64,000 nt of DNA from Oceanospirillum linum. Its GTDB lineage: Bacteria; Pseudomonadota; Gammaproteobacteria; Pseudomonadales; Halomonadaceae. The notes under the pieces were generated by a model that saw nothing but the letters and a program-made list of their open reading frames with translations, was not told where the DNA came from and made no database searches. This document shows, one piece after another, positions 40,791-52,924 of the stretch. Position numbers and translations under genes: made by a program. How positions within the stretch are numbered: the stretch's first letter is position 1; every line of letters begins with the position of its first letter. Where the stretch lies: contig NZ_MTSD02000003.1 in NCBI RefSeq assembly GCF_001995095.2, forward strand, positions 496,001 through 560,000, given 5' to 3'.

Positions 40791-41678
40791 TCACGACGCT
40801 TTTTTGTGATTTGGACTCAGTTTCAGCTTTTTCTGTTCAGCGCGAACATTGATCAGATTACCACTAAACATCACGGCAGCCCCTACGAGCACCCAGATAT
40901 CCACCGACTCCTGATAAAGCAGATAGCCAACACACATAATCAGAGGTAAACGTAGAAAATCCATCGGCACAACCACGGTTGCATCCGCCAGTTTAAATGC
41001 ACGGGTCATGCAGTAATGAGCACTCATCGCCGTCACACCCACGAGAACGATCCAGGGCAACATCTCCCAACTTGGCCACTGCCAGTCTAAAACGCTGGGT
41101 ATCATGCCAAAGGGCAGCTGCATGAGGGTCATATAAAACAGAATGGTCAAAGGTGCGTCGGTAGCTGAAAGCGCTTTGGTCTGGATATAAGAAAAGGCAT
41201 AGCCGACAGCGCCGGCCAAAACCGCGAAGGCAGCAGGATTAAGCCCTTCGCTTGTCGGTCTCAGAATCATCAGCAGCCCGGTAAGACCGAGCACCAAAGC
41301 GATGATACGGGCAAGGGAAAGTTTTTCACCCAACAGAAAAAAAGCAAACAGCGCTGTCCAAACCGGGGTCGTGAATTCGATAGCGATCACCTCAGCTAAG
41401 GAGATATACGCTAGCCCGTAGAACCAGCCGTACTGTCCGGCATAGTGGGCTATATTCCTCAAACCATGACGCATCAGATGCTGCGTTTTCATCAGATGTA
41501 AACCCTGGTATGAAATCAGAGCACTGATCAAAAAAACACCGATAACACTGCGGAAGAAGAGAATATGGTAGGTTTCAAGCTCAGCGGAAAGCTCACGACC
41601 TGAAACAGCCATCGCCATAAAGGAGAGCAGTGCACCGGACATCCACAAGGCTGCCCGAACCGGTTTACTGAATTCCAT
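40791..41678 (-). CDS. EamA/DMT-family transporter
   Basis: A 295-residue inner-membrane protein with ten likely helices in two EamA repeats (about 10-140 and 150-285), as in drug/metabolite exporters of the RhaT/YdcZ kind. Segments include FFRSVIGVFLISALISY and EFTTPVWTALFAFFLLGE, typical of the first repeat, and VVVPMDFLRLPLIM in the second. The substrate cannot be told from sequence. It lies 28 bp from the mnmE stop, and its 3' end abuts the methyltransferase gene. Confidence 0.88.
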   Translation of the reverse strand: MEFSKPVRAALWMSGALLSFMAMAVSGRELSAELETYHILFFRSVIGVFLISALISYQGLHLMKTQHLMRHGLRNIAHYAGQYGWFYGLAYISLAEVIAIEFTTPVWTALFAFFLLGEKLSLARIIALVLGLTGLLMILRPTSEGLNPAAFAVLAGAVGYAFSYIQTKALSATDAPLTILFYMTLMQLPFGMIPSVLDWQWPSWEMLPWIVLVGVTAMSAHYCMTRAFKLADATVVVPMDFLRLPLIMCVGYLLYQESVDIWVLVGAAVMFSGNLINVRAEQKKLKLSPNHKKAS

Positions 41679-41706
41679 AACTTATCATCCTGACCCGGTT
41701 AGCGTC

Positions 41707-43083
41707 TTACTTACCAACACAGAAAGAGCCGAAGATCTTACCCAGCAGGTCGTCGGCACTCATCTGTCCGGTGATCTCACCCAGCGCCTGTTGTGCCATG
41801 CGCAGGTCTTCTGCCAGCAGTTCACCTGCACCCATATTCAGCAGCTGATAGTGGCCGTTATTAATAAACTCACCGGCCTGTTCCAGTGCATCCAGATGAC
41901 GGCGACGGGCACTGAAACCACCTTCGGTACTGCCGGTATAACCCACGGTCTCTTTCAGGTGCTGCGTCAAATTATCCACACCCTCGCCGGAACGGGCACA
42001 AAGCCGGATCACCGGTCGCTCTGTGGACAAATCAATGCCTGCTGTTTCACCGCTCTGGTCAATCTTGTTGCGGACGACGGTTACCGGTACGGAAGGGGGC
42101 AGCTGGTCGATAAACTCCGGCCATAAGGTATGGGGGTCGTTAACCTGAGTTGCGGTACTGTCGACCATCAGCAAAACACGGTCGGCCTGTTTGATCTCAT
42201 TCCAGGCCCGCTCAACACCAATTTTTTCAACCTGATCCGGGGTTTCACGAAGACCCGCGGTATCAACAATATGCAGAGGCATACCATCAATATGAATCTG
42301 TTCCCGCAAGACATCCCGGGTAGTTCCGGCAATATCCGTGACGATGGCGCTGTCTTTACCGGACAGGCAGTTCAGCAAGCTGGATTTACCGGCATTAGGA
42401 CGCCCGGCAATCACAACGGTCATACCTTCCTGCATAAGAGCTCCCTGGCTGGCGCTGTCTTGCACCTGTCGCAACTCCTCTCGAATAGCATTAAGATCTG
42501 CCATTACTTTGCCGTCTGCCAGAAAATCGATCTCTTCCTCCGGAAAGTCGATCGCCGCTTCCACATATATTCGCAGGTTGGTTAACTTATCCACAAGTTG
42601 ATGAACTTTCTCAGAAAAAGCCCCCTGTAAAGAGCGCACCGCATTACGGGCTGCTTGCTCCGAAACACTATCGATCAGGTCGGCAATCGCTTCGGCTTGA
42701 GCCAGATCCATCTTATCATTCAGGAATGCCCGCTCAGAGAACTCACCGGGTCGAGCCATGCGTACGCCACAGGCTAAAACCCGTTTCAGCATCATATCCA
42801 TAATGATGGGGCCACCGTGACCTTGAAGCTCCAGCACATCTTCGCCGGTAAAAGAGTTGGGGCCAGGAAAATACAGGGCGATACCTTCATCCATCACACC
42901 GCCATCTTCACTATAAAAAGGGCCGTAATGGGCATAGCGGGGTTTCGGTATAACACCAAGTAGCTGTTCAGCCAATAAGGCAGATTTTGGTCCAGAGACG
43001 CGAATAATACCCACACCGCCACGACCCGGAGGGGTTGCCTGTGCAGCAATCGTATCAATGGTGTATGCAGCGCTCTGTGTCAT
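41707..43083 (-). CDS. mnmE: tRNA modification GTPase MnmE
   Basis: GTPase that works with MnmG to modify wobble uridine. The start at 43083 ([21 protein letters not shown], 458 residues) has GGGGA 8 nt upstream; a longer frame begins 13 codons earlier. The tetrahydrofolate-binding N-domain ([11 protein letters not shown]) precedes the G-domain: [25 protein letters not shown] and NKID. It ends in the C-x-G-K motif (FCVGK). Located between yidC and the EamA gene. Confidence 0.98.
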   Translation of the reverse strand: MTQSAAYTIDTIAAQATPPGRGGVGIIRVSGPKSALLAEQLLGVIPKPRYAHYGPFYSEDGGVMDEGIALYFPGPNSFTGEDVLELQGHGGPIIMDMMLKRVLACGVRMARPGEFSERAFLNDKMDLAQAEAIADLIDSVSEQAARNAVRSLQGAFSEKVHQLVDKLTNLRIYVEAAIDFPEEEIDFLADGKVMADLNAIREELRQVQDSASQGALMQEGMTVVIAGRPNAGKSSLLNCLSGKDSAIVTDIAGTTRDVLREQIHIDGMPLHIVDTAGLRETPDQVEKIGVERAWNEIKQADRVLLMVDSTATQVNDPHTLWPEFIDQLPPSVPVTVVRNKIDQSGETAGIDLSTERPVIRLCARSGEGVDNLTQHLKETVGYTGSTEGGFSARRRHLDALEQAGEFINNGHYQLLNMGAGELLAEDLRMAQQALGEITGQMSADDLLGKIFGSFCVGK

Positions 43084-43223
43084 GGCCAAAATCCCCGTAA
43101 TAATCTTAGTGTTGAACAACAATGGTCAGGCTTACATCAAAATACCGAATGATATCCAAACCGCTTACTTTAGGCTTAAGCTAAACCCGCATGAATAACT
43201 TAAAACAGGTTGTGGGTAAAACG

Positions 43224-43247
43224 AAAAAAGCCCCCGAAGGGGCTTTT
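43224..43247 (-). terminator. Terminator after yidC
   Basis: AAAAGCCCC and GGGGCTTTT pair around CGAA, with flanking A/T runs in both directions. It lies 21 bp beyond the yidC stop and before mnmE. Confidence 0.85.
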
Positions 43248-43267
43248 CAAGCAAAAATTAGCCGATG

Positions 43268-44935
43268 CTAAGCTTTTGCTTTTTTATCATCACTGCCTTC
43301 TTCAATACGCTTGGTAATGACATATTGCTGAGCGATAGACAGTACGTTATTCACAACCCAGTACAGTACCAGACCCGCAGGGAACCACAGGAAGAAGACT
43401 GTAAAGACAACAGGCAGTGCTTTCATCAGCTTCGCCTGCATCGGATCGGGAGGCGTTGGGTTCAACAGCTGCTGAATAAACATGGAGGCACCCATAATAA
43501 TCGGCAGCACAAAGTACGGATCTTTTACCGAGAGATCTTCAATCCAAAGCATGAAGGGTGCATGGCGCAATTCCACACTTTCCATCAGCATCCAGTACAA
43601 GGCAATAAATACCGGCATCTGGATCAGAATTGGCAGACAACCACCAATAGGGTTGATCTTCTCTTTCTTATACAGCTCCATCATCGCCTGAGACATCTTC
43701 TGACGATCTTCACCATATTTTTCTTTCATCCGCTGCAGTTCCGGACCGACACGGCGCATATTCGCCATGGAGCGGTATGCAGATGCAGACAGGTGGAAGA
43801 ATGCCGCCTTAATCATCACGGTCAGGATAATAATCGACCAGCCCCAGTTACCCAGGAAACCATGAAGCAGGTTGAGCATCCAGAATAGGGGTTGTGCGAT
43901 AAACCAGAGCCAACCGAAGTCAACGGTCAATTCCAGGTTTGGAGCGGCTGACTCCAGCTGCTCCTGCACCTTAGGACCAACATATAAGTTGCTGCCCAAA
44001 GTAACTTGCTCACCAGGTTGCAGAACCGTTTCAGGGCTGGAGAAACCTACGATGTTATCACCCCGGGATGTGCTCCGGGTGCTGTACTCCTGTTTGATAT
44101 TCTGATCAGGAATCCAGGCGCTGACAAAGTAGTGCTGGATCATCGCAACCCAACCACCTACTGATTCACGCTTAACATCCGCTTCCTGAATATCTTCAAA
44201 CGTGATTTTTTCATATTTCTCGTTAGCTGTAGAAATAGCAGCTCCCAGATAGGAGACCATGCCCATGCCTTCAGCCTGAGTCGGATCTGGCGAGTTATCA
44301 CGCTTTAATTGAGCAAAGTAATAACCAGACCAGGTTTCACTACCGGCATTATTGACAAGGTACTCAACACGAATGTTGTAACTGTCCCGCTTCAGAGTGA
44401 AGCGCTTAGTGATTTGCACGCCGGTGCTCTGAACAAAATTCAGGTCAACCTGAAGGCTATTTTCACCTTCCGTTAGCTCATAACTGGTTTTTTCTGCGCT
44501 GAACAGAGGACGACCGCCACGGGAAGCATCCGGGCCATTGACACCAGCCAGACCGCTTTGCGCAACATAAGTACGGACTTTACTACGTTCCAGCAAAACA
44601 AAAGGAGTATCCGAAGTACTCACCTGAGCAAGATGCTCCGGGAGTGCTGCAAAAACGATGTCACCGCCTTTTGGATCGATACGAAGATCCAATACGTTGG
44701 TGCGCACTTCAATCAGAGAAGTACTGGCTTCTGACGTGTTAGGCAAGTCGCCACGGGTAGAATTCTGGGGGATATCTTCCTGGACCAGATCATTCCCTGA
44801 CGATGCTTCAGATGGAAGAGTATTCTGTACCACAGGTGCCTGAGCTTGTGGGCCATAATCTTTATTCCACTGAACCACCATCAGATAAGATACTAAGGCC
44901 AGGGAGATGATCAAAAATAAACGTTTGACGTCCAT
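43268..44935 (-). CDS. yidC: Membrane protein insertase YidC
   Basis: Inner-membrane insertase for inner-membrane proteins such as ATP synthase c. The 555-residue gammaproteobacterial form has an N-terminal helix (about 7-22), a large periplasmic beta domain (about 60-330), and a C-terminal conserved core with five helices from about 350 (NWGWSIIILTVMIKA, GGCLPILIQMPVFIALYW, LQWFPAG-type segment). It follows rnpA by 110 bp; the usual yidD is absent between them. Confidence 0.98.
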   Translation of the reverse strand: MDVKRLFLIISLALVSYLMVVQWNKDYGPQAQAPVVQNTLPSEASSGNDLVQEDIPQNSTRGDLPNTSEASTSLIEVRTNVLDLRIDPKGGDIVFAALPEHLAQVSTSDTPFVLLERSKVRTYVAQSGLAGVNGPDASRGGRPLFSAEKTSYELTEGENSLQVDLNFVQSTGVQITKRFTLKRDSYNIRVEYLVNNAGSETWSGYYFAQLKRDNSPDPTQAEGMGMVSYLGAAISTANEKYEKITFEDIQEADVKRESVGGWVAMIQHYFVSAWIPDQNIKQEYSTRSTSRGDNIVGFSSPETVLQPGEQVTLGSNLYVGPKVQEQLESAAPNLELTVDFGWLWFIAQPLFWMLNLLHGFLGNWGWSIIILTVMIKAAFFHLSASAYRSMANMRRVGPELQRMKEKYGEDRQKMSQAMMELYKKEKINPIGGCLPILIQMPVFIALYWMLMESVELRHAPFMLWIEDLSVKDPYFVLPIIMGASMFIQQLLNPTPPDPMQAKLMKALPVVFTVFFLWFPAGLVLYWVVNNVLSIAQQYVITKRIEEGSDDKKAKA

Positions 44936-45045
44936 GGGTATGCTCTTACCGGATTCGTGTTGAAAAATGAAATGCTATTTTGAGTGTGGCGCTGCTCTCT
45001 GGCAAGCCATACCAGGGATAAATCTTTGAAATAGCATCAGGATTG

Positions 45046-45468
45046 TTATTTTTCCGGACGAGGTTTCCGCTTACCACGAGATTTGTGGTCGGACTTTTGA
45101 CCGGATAGCTTCTTGCGGTGCAATGTCTCTAGCCGTTTCCAAGCCAAATTAAGCTGGTGAGCATATTCTTCTGAAGAGAGATCACTGAGACCCTTCTGGG
45201 TGAGTAAGACAAGATCCATCGCGGGCATCTGATGCTTATTCAACCGAAACGATTCACGGGTAAGACGTCTGATCCGATTTCGATCAACAGCTCGACGAAG
45301 ATTTTTTTTAGCCAGAATCTGGCCGATGCGAGGATGGGGCAGAGCATTGGGACGGGCAAGAATCATAAAACAACGACCAAACACTTTGATCTGGACGTCA
45401 TCAAATACGGAGCGGTAATCCCCGGCAGTCAGAAGCCTGACATCCCGGGGAAACCCGTAACTGGTCAT
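45046..45468 (-). CDS. rnpA: Ribonuclease P protein component
   Basis: Protein subunit of RNase P for tRNA 5' maturation. The 140 residues hold the conserved RNR signature region (KKNLRRAVDRNRIRRLTRES, about 54-73). A lysine/arginine-rich C-terminal tail of about 25 residues extends beyond the usual end. It lies 27 bp after rpmH. No yidD-like frame (CxxxPSCSxYA) was found overlapping its 3' end or in the next 110 bp. Confidence 0.97.
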   Translation of the reverse strand: MTSYGFPRDVRLLTAGDYRSVFDDVQIKVFGRCFMILARPNALPHPRIGQILAKKNLRRAVDRNRIRRLTRESFRLNKHQMPAMDLVLLTQKGLSDLSSEEYAHQLNLAWKRLETLHRKKLSGQKSDHKSRGKRKPRPEK

Positions 45469-45495
45469 CGTGCTAATAAATCAGCAAACCAGAAA

Positions 45496-45630
45496 TCAGG
45501 CACTCAGACGTACGCGGCCTTTGGCACGACGACGAGTGATGATTTTACGACCATTTTTGGTCGCCATACGAGCACGGAATCCGTGATTACGCTTGCGTTT
45601 CAGAACGCTTGGTTGAAAAGTTCTTTTCAT
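45496..45630 (-). CDS. rpmH: 50S ribosomal protein L34
   Basis: A 44-residue ribosomal protein. The translation starts [18 protein letters not shown] and ends KGRVRLSA, the standard L34 sequence, with the usual high R/K content. It lies between the dnaA-side origin region and rnpA, as in Pseudomonas-type chromosomes. Confidence 0.98.
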   Translation of the reverse strand: MKRTFQPSVLKRKRNHGFRARMATKNGRKIITRRRAKGRVRLSA

Positions 45631-46304
45631 GACTGTATTCCCACACTTTCACTTTCAAAATGGCGCAGAAAGTGCGCCTAGTCTTTGATCAGGGCGGAGA
45701 TTCTAGAGAATAACGCCTGAGACTTCAAATATTTCCTGAAGAAAAAGTGGTTGTGCATAACTTTATTCGCCAAGAACTCACCTTAGATGCCTGAATTTTA
45801 AGCATTAAGCAGCGGCTTTGCATCCTTAAAATCTTCTGCACGATGGTTAAGACTTCTCCGCCAGTATTTTAACTCAGAGGATTTTCACTGATTACTTGGC
45901 AGGAACTCTCTGGAAGATCTAAACAGAACAGTTATCCAAGTTGTAAACATAATCAATATAGATTTATTAAATAAAGAAAGATAATAGTAGTGATATATAT
46001 AGAAGAAAGACTTTTCTGTGGATAAGCGACTAGAACCCACAGGCTGACTGATTTGAGCCATTGTATAACCCAGAAGATAAAAACCATTTTAATTGTCAGT
46101 ATGCTCGGAGCGAGCTGTGGATAAGATTACACCTTATACACATGCAAAATTATCCCTTGTTTGCTCCCCAGTGCTTAACCTAACCAGGCGACCCTGTTAT
46201 CCACAGCTGTAAAAGTAATGAAATTCCCTGATATCATGCGCTGCATGTGGATAACCTAAGCCTTAACCGATAAAATGATCCTTTGTTTTTCTTGGGGATC
46301 GACT
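45631..46304. other. Probable oriC: rpmH-dnaA spacer
   Basis: The 674 bp contain an AT-rich tract (45944-46010) and six DnaA boxes: TGTGCATAA at 45752-45760 (one mismatch); TGTGGATAA at 46017-46025 and 46116-46124 (perfect); TTATACACA at 46134-46142 (one mismatch); TTATCCACA at 46197-46205 (perfect); TGTGGATAA at 46246-46254 (perfect). Genes run leftward on one side and rightward on the other. This is the gene polarity expected at an origin and matches the oriC position known in Pseudomonas. Only four GATC sites were seen. The last boxes also lie where they could autoregulate dnaA. Confidence 0.85.
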
Positions 46305-47816
46305 GTGTCTTTAGCACTTTGGCAGAAATGCTTAGGTTACTTACAGGATGAGCTGCCTTCTCAGCAGTTTAATACCTGGATTCGCCCTCTTCAGGCTGAT
46401 ACTGAAGGGCAAAGTCTGAAACTGTTAGCACCTAACCGTTTTGTTCTCCAGTGGGTCTCTGATAAATATCTGGCACGGATTTCTGAACTGTTGAATGAGC
46501 TGAGTAATGATCAGCCACCGCAGCTTATTCTGGAGATTGGCAGTAAACGAACGGCTTCAGCCCCTGAGGCAACGACACGACCTGTAACGCCGCCTGGTGT
46601 GATTGTCCGTACATCCCCACCACGACCTCACTTTGTCCAGGAGCCCGAGCCAGAGTCATCAGCAGACACCTCTGGTAAGCTGAATTCCACTCAGGCATCT
46701 TCAGGCAGGAGTGTTGCTTCACCTTCTGGCCAGAACTCAGGTACGTCTTCGGTCAAGTCTGAGCGTACGGTGCAGGTTGATGGGGCGCTGAAACACCAGA
46801 GTGCTCTGAACCCTAACCACACTTTTGAAACCTTTGTGGAAGGTAAATCCAATCAGCTGGCCCGGGCTGCATCCCGACAGGTTGCTGAAAACCCCGGTGG
46901 AGCTTATAACCCGTTGTTTCTGTATGGCGGGGTAGGTTTAGGTAAAACTCACCTTATGCACGCTGTGGGAAACTTTCTGGTACAGCAAAACCCCAATGCC
47001 AAGGTGATGTACCTCCACTCTGAACGTTTTGTAGCGGATATGGTGAAAGCTCTTCAGCTGAATGCGATTAATGACTTTAAACGTCTCTACCGTAGTGTGG
47101 ATGCCCTGCTGATCGATGATATTCAGTTTTTTGCCGGTAAAGAGCGCTCACAGGAAGAGTTTTTCCATACGTTTAATGCTCTGCTTGAAGGCGGGCAGCA
47201 GATGATTCTGACCAGTGATCGTTTTCCAAAGGAGATCAGTGGTATGGAGGAGCGTTTAAAATCTCGCTTTGGTTGGGGTTTAACGGTGGCAATTGATCCG
47301 CCGGAGCTGGAAACCCGAGTAGCGATTCTTAAAAAGAAAGCAGACCAGGCGAGAGTTTTATTATCTGATGATGCTGCTTTCTTCATCGCCCAGAAAATCC
47401 GCTCCAATGTGCGGGATCTTGAAGGTGCACTGAAAAAAGTGATTGCGGATTCTCACTTCAGAGGACAGCCCATCACCACTGACTTTATCCGGGAATCTCT
47501 GCGCGATCTGTTTGCGGTTCAGGATAAGCAGGTTGGTATCGATAATATTCAGCGTACTGTGGCGGAATACTACAGCATTAAAGTGCCGGATCTTTTATCG
47601 AAACGACGAAGCCGCTCGGTTGCCCGACCACGTCAGGTCGCTATGGCGTTGGCGAAAGAACTGACAAATCACAGTTATCCTGAGATTGGTGATGCTTTTG
47701 GCGGGCGTGATCACACCACCGTTTTGCATGCTTGTCGTAAAGTAAAAGAGTTACAGGAAGAGAATGCTGAGATCCGTGAGGACTACAAAAGCCTCTTAAG
47801 AGCGCTGACCAGCTAA
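46305..47816 (+). CDS. dnaA: Chromosomal replication initiator DnaA
   Basis: AAA+ protein that binds DnaA boxes and opens oriC. The GTG start at 46305 ([17 protein letters not shown]) matches family N-termini and has GGGGA 7 nt upstream; 503 residues. The N-domain and a Pro/Ser-rich linker (about 85-165) precede Walker [10 protein letters not shown] near residue 215, [10 protein letters not shown] (Walker B) and the C-terminal DNA-binding signature [14 protein letters not shown]. Followed by dnaN. Confidence 0.98.
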   Translation: MSLALWQKCLGYLQDELPSQQFNTWIRPLQADTEGQSLKLLAPNRFVLQWVSDKYLARISELLNELSNDQPPQLILEIGSKRTASAPEATTRPVTPPGVIVRTSPPRPHFVQEPEPESSADTSGKLNSTQASSGRSVASPSGQNSGTSSVKSERTVQVDGALKHQSALNPNHTFETFVEGKSNQLARAASRQVAENPGGAYNPLFLYGGVGLGKTHLMHAVGNFLVQQNPNAKVMYLHSERFVADMVKALQLNAINDFKRLYRSVDALLIDDIQFFAGKERSQEEFFHTFNALLEGGQQMILTSDRFPKEISGMEERLKSRFGWGLTVAIDPPELETRVAILKKKADQARVLLSDDAAFFIAQKIRSNVRDLEGALKKVIADSHFRGQPITTDFIRESLRDLFAVQDKQVGIDNIQRTVAEYYSIKVPDLLSKRRSRSVARPRQVAMALAKELTNHSYPEIGDAFGGRDHTTVLHACRKVKELQEENAEIREDYKSLLRALTS

Positions 47817-47912
47817 GCTGGGTTGTCCCGGTATTGAAAGAAAAAACGAATTAAGTGTGTCTGAAGCATTGAATACTTCAACATCAGTTAAATTTTTATG
47901 GAATAGTCTGTT

Positions 47913-49025
47913 ATGAAATTTACCGTCTCCCGTGAAGCTCTGTTGCGACCGCTTCAGCTGTTGAATGGTGTTGTTGAGCGTCGTCAAACGCTCCCCGTGC
48001 TGTCTAATGTACTGGTTGTTGCGGACCCCCAAGGATTGTCTTTGACGGGTACGGATCTGGAAGTGGAAATTCTGAGCCACTTATCTATTGATGGCGCCGT
48101 TGAAGTGCCGGGAGCGACCACTGTTCCAGCGAAGAAACTTTTCGATATTTGTAAATCTCTTCCTGATCAGTCTCAGATTGAATTTTCCCTTCAGGATCAG
48201 AAGGTTATCATTCGGTCAGGCCGAAGCCGTTTCTCCTTGTCCACACTTCCGGCAGCAGAATTTCCTAAAGTGGAAGAGAGTCAGCAGGACCTTTCTTTTG
48301 AGTTGACACAGAAAGAGTTCAAGCGATTACTTGATCGCTCTTCCTTTGCCATGGCACAAAATGATGTGCGTTATTATTTGAACGGATTACTGCTGGAACT
48401 GAGCCCCGGTATGCTGCGCAGTGTGGCAACCGATGGTCACCGTTTGGCAACGTGCTCTCTGGCGATAGATCATGGTGCAACCAGTGTTGTTCGTTCGATT
48501 GTTCCCCACAAGGGTATTGTTGGTCTGGGGCGTTTGTTTGATGATTCAGACACACCGGTGCAGGTGGTTCTTGGTAGTAATCATATCCGTGTTAAAACCG
48601 GTGACTATGTTTTCACCTCCAAACTGGTGGATGGTAAATTCCCGGATTATGAGCGTGTGATCCCCCGTAATGGTAATAAGGTCGTTGTTGCCGACCGGCA
48701 GGAGCTACGTGAAGTTCTTCATCGGGCCTCTATTCTTTCTAATGAGAAATACCGTGGTGTTCGGCTTTGCCTGACAGATAGTAACCTTGAAGTCACGGCA
48801 AATAATCCTACTGAGCAAGAAGAAGCTGAAGAAAATATCAGTGTAAATTATCAGGGCGACTCTCTGGAAATTGGCTTTAACGTGACGTACGTTTTAGATG
48901 TGCTGGATGTACTCAATAATGAGCAGATCAAGATTACGGCTTCGGATGCTAATAGTAGTGCTTTGATTGAAGAGTTTGGCTCGGATGATGACTCTCTTTA
49001 TGTTGTTATGCCTATGCGCCTGTAA
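47913..49025 (+). CDS. dnaN: DNA polymerase III beta sliding clamp
   Basis: Ring-shaped processivity clamp for replication. The 370 residues form three similar domains; MKFTVSREALLRPLQ is the conserved start, NPTEQEEAEE is an inner loop and YVVMPMRL is the C-terminal end. It lies 97 bp after dnaA and is followed by a terminator-like stem before recF. Confidence 0.98.
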   Translation: MKFTVSREALLRPLQLLNGVVERRQTLPVLSNVLVVADPQGLSLTGTDLEVEILSHLSIDGAVEVPGATTVPAKKLFDICKSLPDQSQIEFSLQDQKVIIRSGRSRFSLSTLPAAEFPKVEESQQDLSFELTQKEFKRLLDRSSFAMAQNDVRYYLNGLLLELSPGMLRSVATDGHRLATCSLAIDHGATSVVRSIVPHKGIVGLGRLFDDSDTPVQVVLGSNHIRVKTGDYVFTSKLVDGKFPDYERVIPRNGNKVVVADRQELREVLHRASILSNEKYRGVRLCLTDSNLEVTANNPTEQEEAEENISVNYQGDSLEIGFNVTYVLDVLDVLNNEQIKITASDANSSALIEEFGSDDDSLYVVMPMRL

Positions 49026-49084
49026 GATCCCGGGTGTCTGAATCGTATCATCATGCAGAACTTATTAGAGAAAACTGCCTGTTT

Positions 49085-49120
49085 AAAGCCTTACCTAAGC
49101 GGTAAGGCTTTATTTATTTT
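49085..49120 (+). terminator. Terminator or attenuator between dnaN and recF
   Basis: AAAGCCTTACC and GGTAAGGCTTT pair over 11 bp around TAAGC, followed by ATTTATTTT. recF begins 31 bp later, so partial termination would lower recF and gyrB relative to dnaN. Confidence 0.85.
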
Positions 49121-49150
49121 CCCCGTTAGATCGATCAGAGGCCGAAGGAA

Positions 49151-50272
49151 ATGAGTATACGACGGCTGGATATTGCAGGTTTCAGGAATCTGACGTCTGC
49201 ACAGTTACAACCGGCCTCAGGCGTAAATCTGATTATTGGTGAAAATGGTGCAGGGAAAACCTCAATACTGGAGGCGATCTCTGTCCTTTCCACCGGGCGA
49301 TCTTTCCGTGCCAGTCGCACACCGGCCATCATTAACTTTGAACAGGATGCTTACACCCTGTTTGCCGAAGTTTTTAATGCTCTTGCTGCCCATCAACAGA
49401 TTGTTCCTATCGGTATTTCCCGGAACAGACAGGGCGAACAGCAGATCCGAATTGCAGGTCAACAGGCGAGGACCGCATCTCAGCTAGCCGAATTGCTCCC
49501 GGTACAAACTATCAATTCTGAGTCTTTTCAGTTACTTGAAGGCTCCCCCAAAGTTCGTCGCCAGTTTGTTGACTGGGGGGTGTTTCACGTGGAACATGTT
49601 TTTTTTCCGGTATGGCAAGCGGGGCAAAAAGCGCTGAAACAGCGCAATAAGCTACTGAAATATGGTAAAATGCAGGGCTCTGCGCAGCATGATACATGGG
49701 ATGAGGCGTTGGCTGGGTATGCGGAACAAATCGATCTTTACCGCGCTCGCTACGTTGAGATGCTAATACCTGAGTTTAAGTCAACTCTGTCGGAGTTAGC
49801 ATTCTCGGATGAGGTGTCTCTCAGTTATTACCGGGGATGGGATCGAACAGTTTCCTGTCTTGATGCACTGCGCCAAAATAGAGAAAAAGACCTGGCACTT
49901 GGCTTCACTCAGTCAGGGCCGCACAGAGCAGATCTTAAAATCAGGGTTAACAAACTACCCGCGGTAGACGTGTTATCCCGTGGACAACAAAAATTAGTGG
50001 TGTGCGCTTTGCTTTTAGCTCAGGGGCGGCTGATGCAGAAAGTAACCGGAAAACAGAGTATATATCTGGTTGATGACCTGCCTGCTGAGCTGGACAGTGA
50101 ACACCGAAATTATTTATGCCAGGTGCTGGAAGAGATGCAGTGCCAGGTTTTTATTACCAGTGTGGAGGCGGATGCACTGATCCAATCTTGGTCAGCGTCA
50201 ACGCCAATGACTGTGTTTCACGTGAAACATGGTGAGTTAGATCACACACCCGGGCCCGCTGCCATCAGGTAA
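49151..50272 (+). CDS. recF: DNA replication and repair protein RecF
   Basis: SMC-like ATPase that helps RecA load at gaps. The Walker A motif GENGAGKTS is near residue 30, the signature DVLSRGQQK near residue 278 and Walker B IYLVDDLPAELD near residue 305. The 373-residue length is normal. Two parS-type sites lie inside its coding sequence. gyrB follows after 31 bp. Confidence 0.97.
   Translation: MSIRRLDIAGFRNLTSAQLQPASGVNLIIGENGAGKTSILEAISVLSTGRSFRASRTPAIINFEQDAYTLFAEVFNALAAHQQIVPIGISRNRQGEQQIRIAGQQARTASQLAELLPVQTINSESFQLLEGSPKVRRQFVDWGVFHVEHVFFPVWQAGQKALKQRNKLLKYGKMQGSAQHDTWDEALAGYAEQIDLYRARYVEMLIPEFKSTLSELAFSDEVSLSYYRGWDRTVSCLDALRQNREKDLALGFTQSGPHRADLKIRVNKLPAVDVLSRGQQKLVVCALLLAQGRLMQKVTGKQSIYLVDDLPAELDSEHRNYLCQVLEEMQCQVFITSVEADALIQSWSASTPMTVFHVKHGELDHTPGPAAIR
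49581..49596. promoter_or_regulatory. parS site in recF
   Basis: TGTTTCACGTGGAACA matches the parS consensus TGTTTCACGTGAAACA in 15 of 16 positions. G at the variable position is common in natural parS sites. It encodes FHVEH. Confidence 0.85.
50214..50229. promoter_or_regulatory. Perfect parS site in the 3' end of recF
   Basis: TGTTTCACGTGAAACA is identical to the 16-bp parS consensus. It encodes FHVKH, 43 bp before the recF stop. ParB from this window is the predicted binder. Confidence 0.95.
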
Positions 50273-50288
50273 GCTGAGCCGGCTGTAA

Positions 50289-52724
<2,436 letters not shown>

Positions 52725-52796
52725 GGTTTAGCTAGCGGGCTTATACCTCCATAACATATTTTGGAGGTGTACCTTACACCTTACCGCTAAAATGAA

Positions 52797-52824
52797 AAAA
52801 GCCTGCACGAAAGTGCAGGCTTTT
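52797..52824 (+). terminator. Terminator after gyrB
   Basis: GCCTGCAC and GTGCAGGC pair around GAAA, preceded by AAAAAA and followed by TTTTAATT. A weaker 7-bp inverted repeat (ACCTCCA/TGGAGGT, about 52746-52768) lies just before it. Confidence 0.9.
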
Positions 52825-52924
52825 AATTCTTACGTCTTTGGTGGGCTGCTTTCGCAGGGATATCCAAAGCTCACATCCTGATGATAGAGTTTTAAGCGAC
52901 GGTTGTCAAAGTGAGGAGAGGGGC

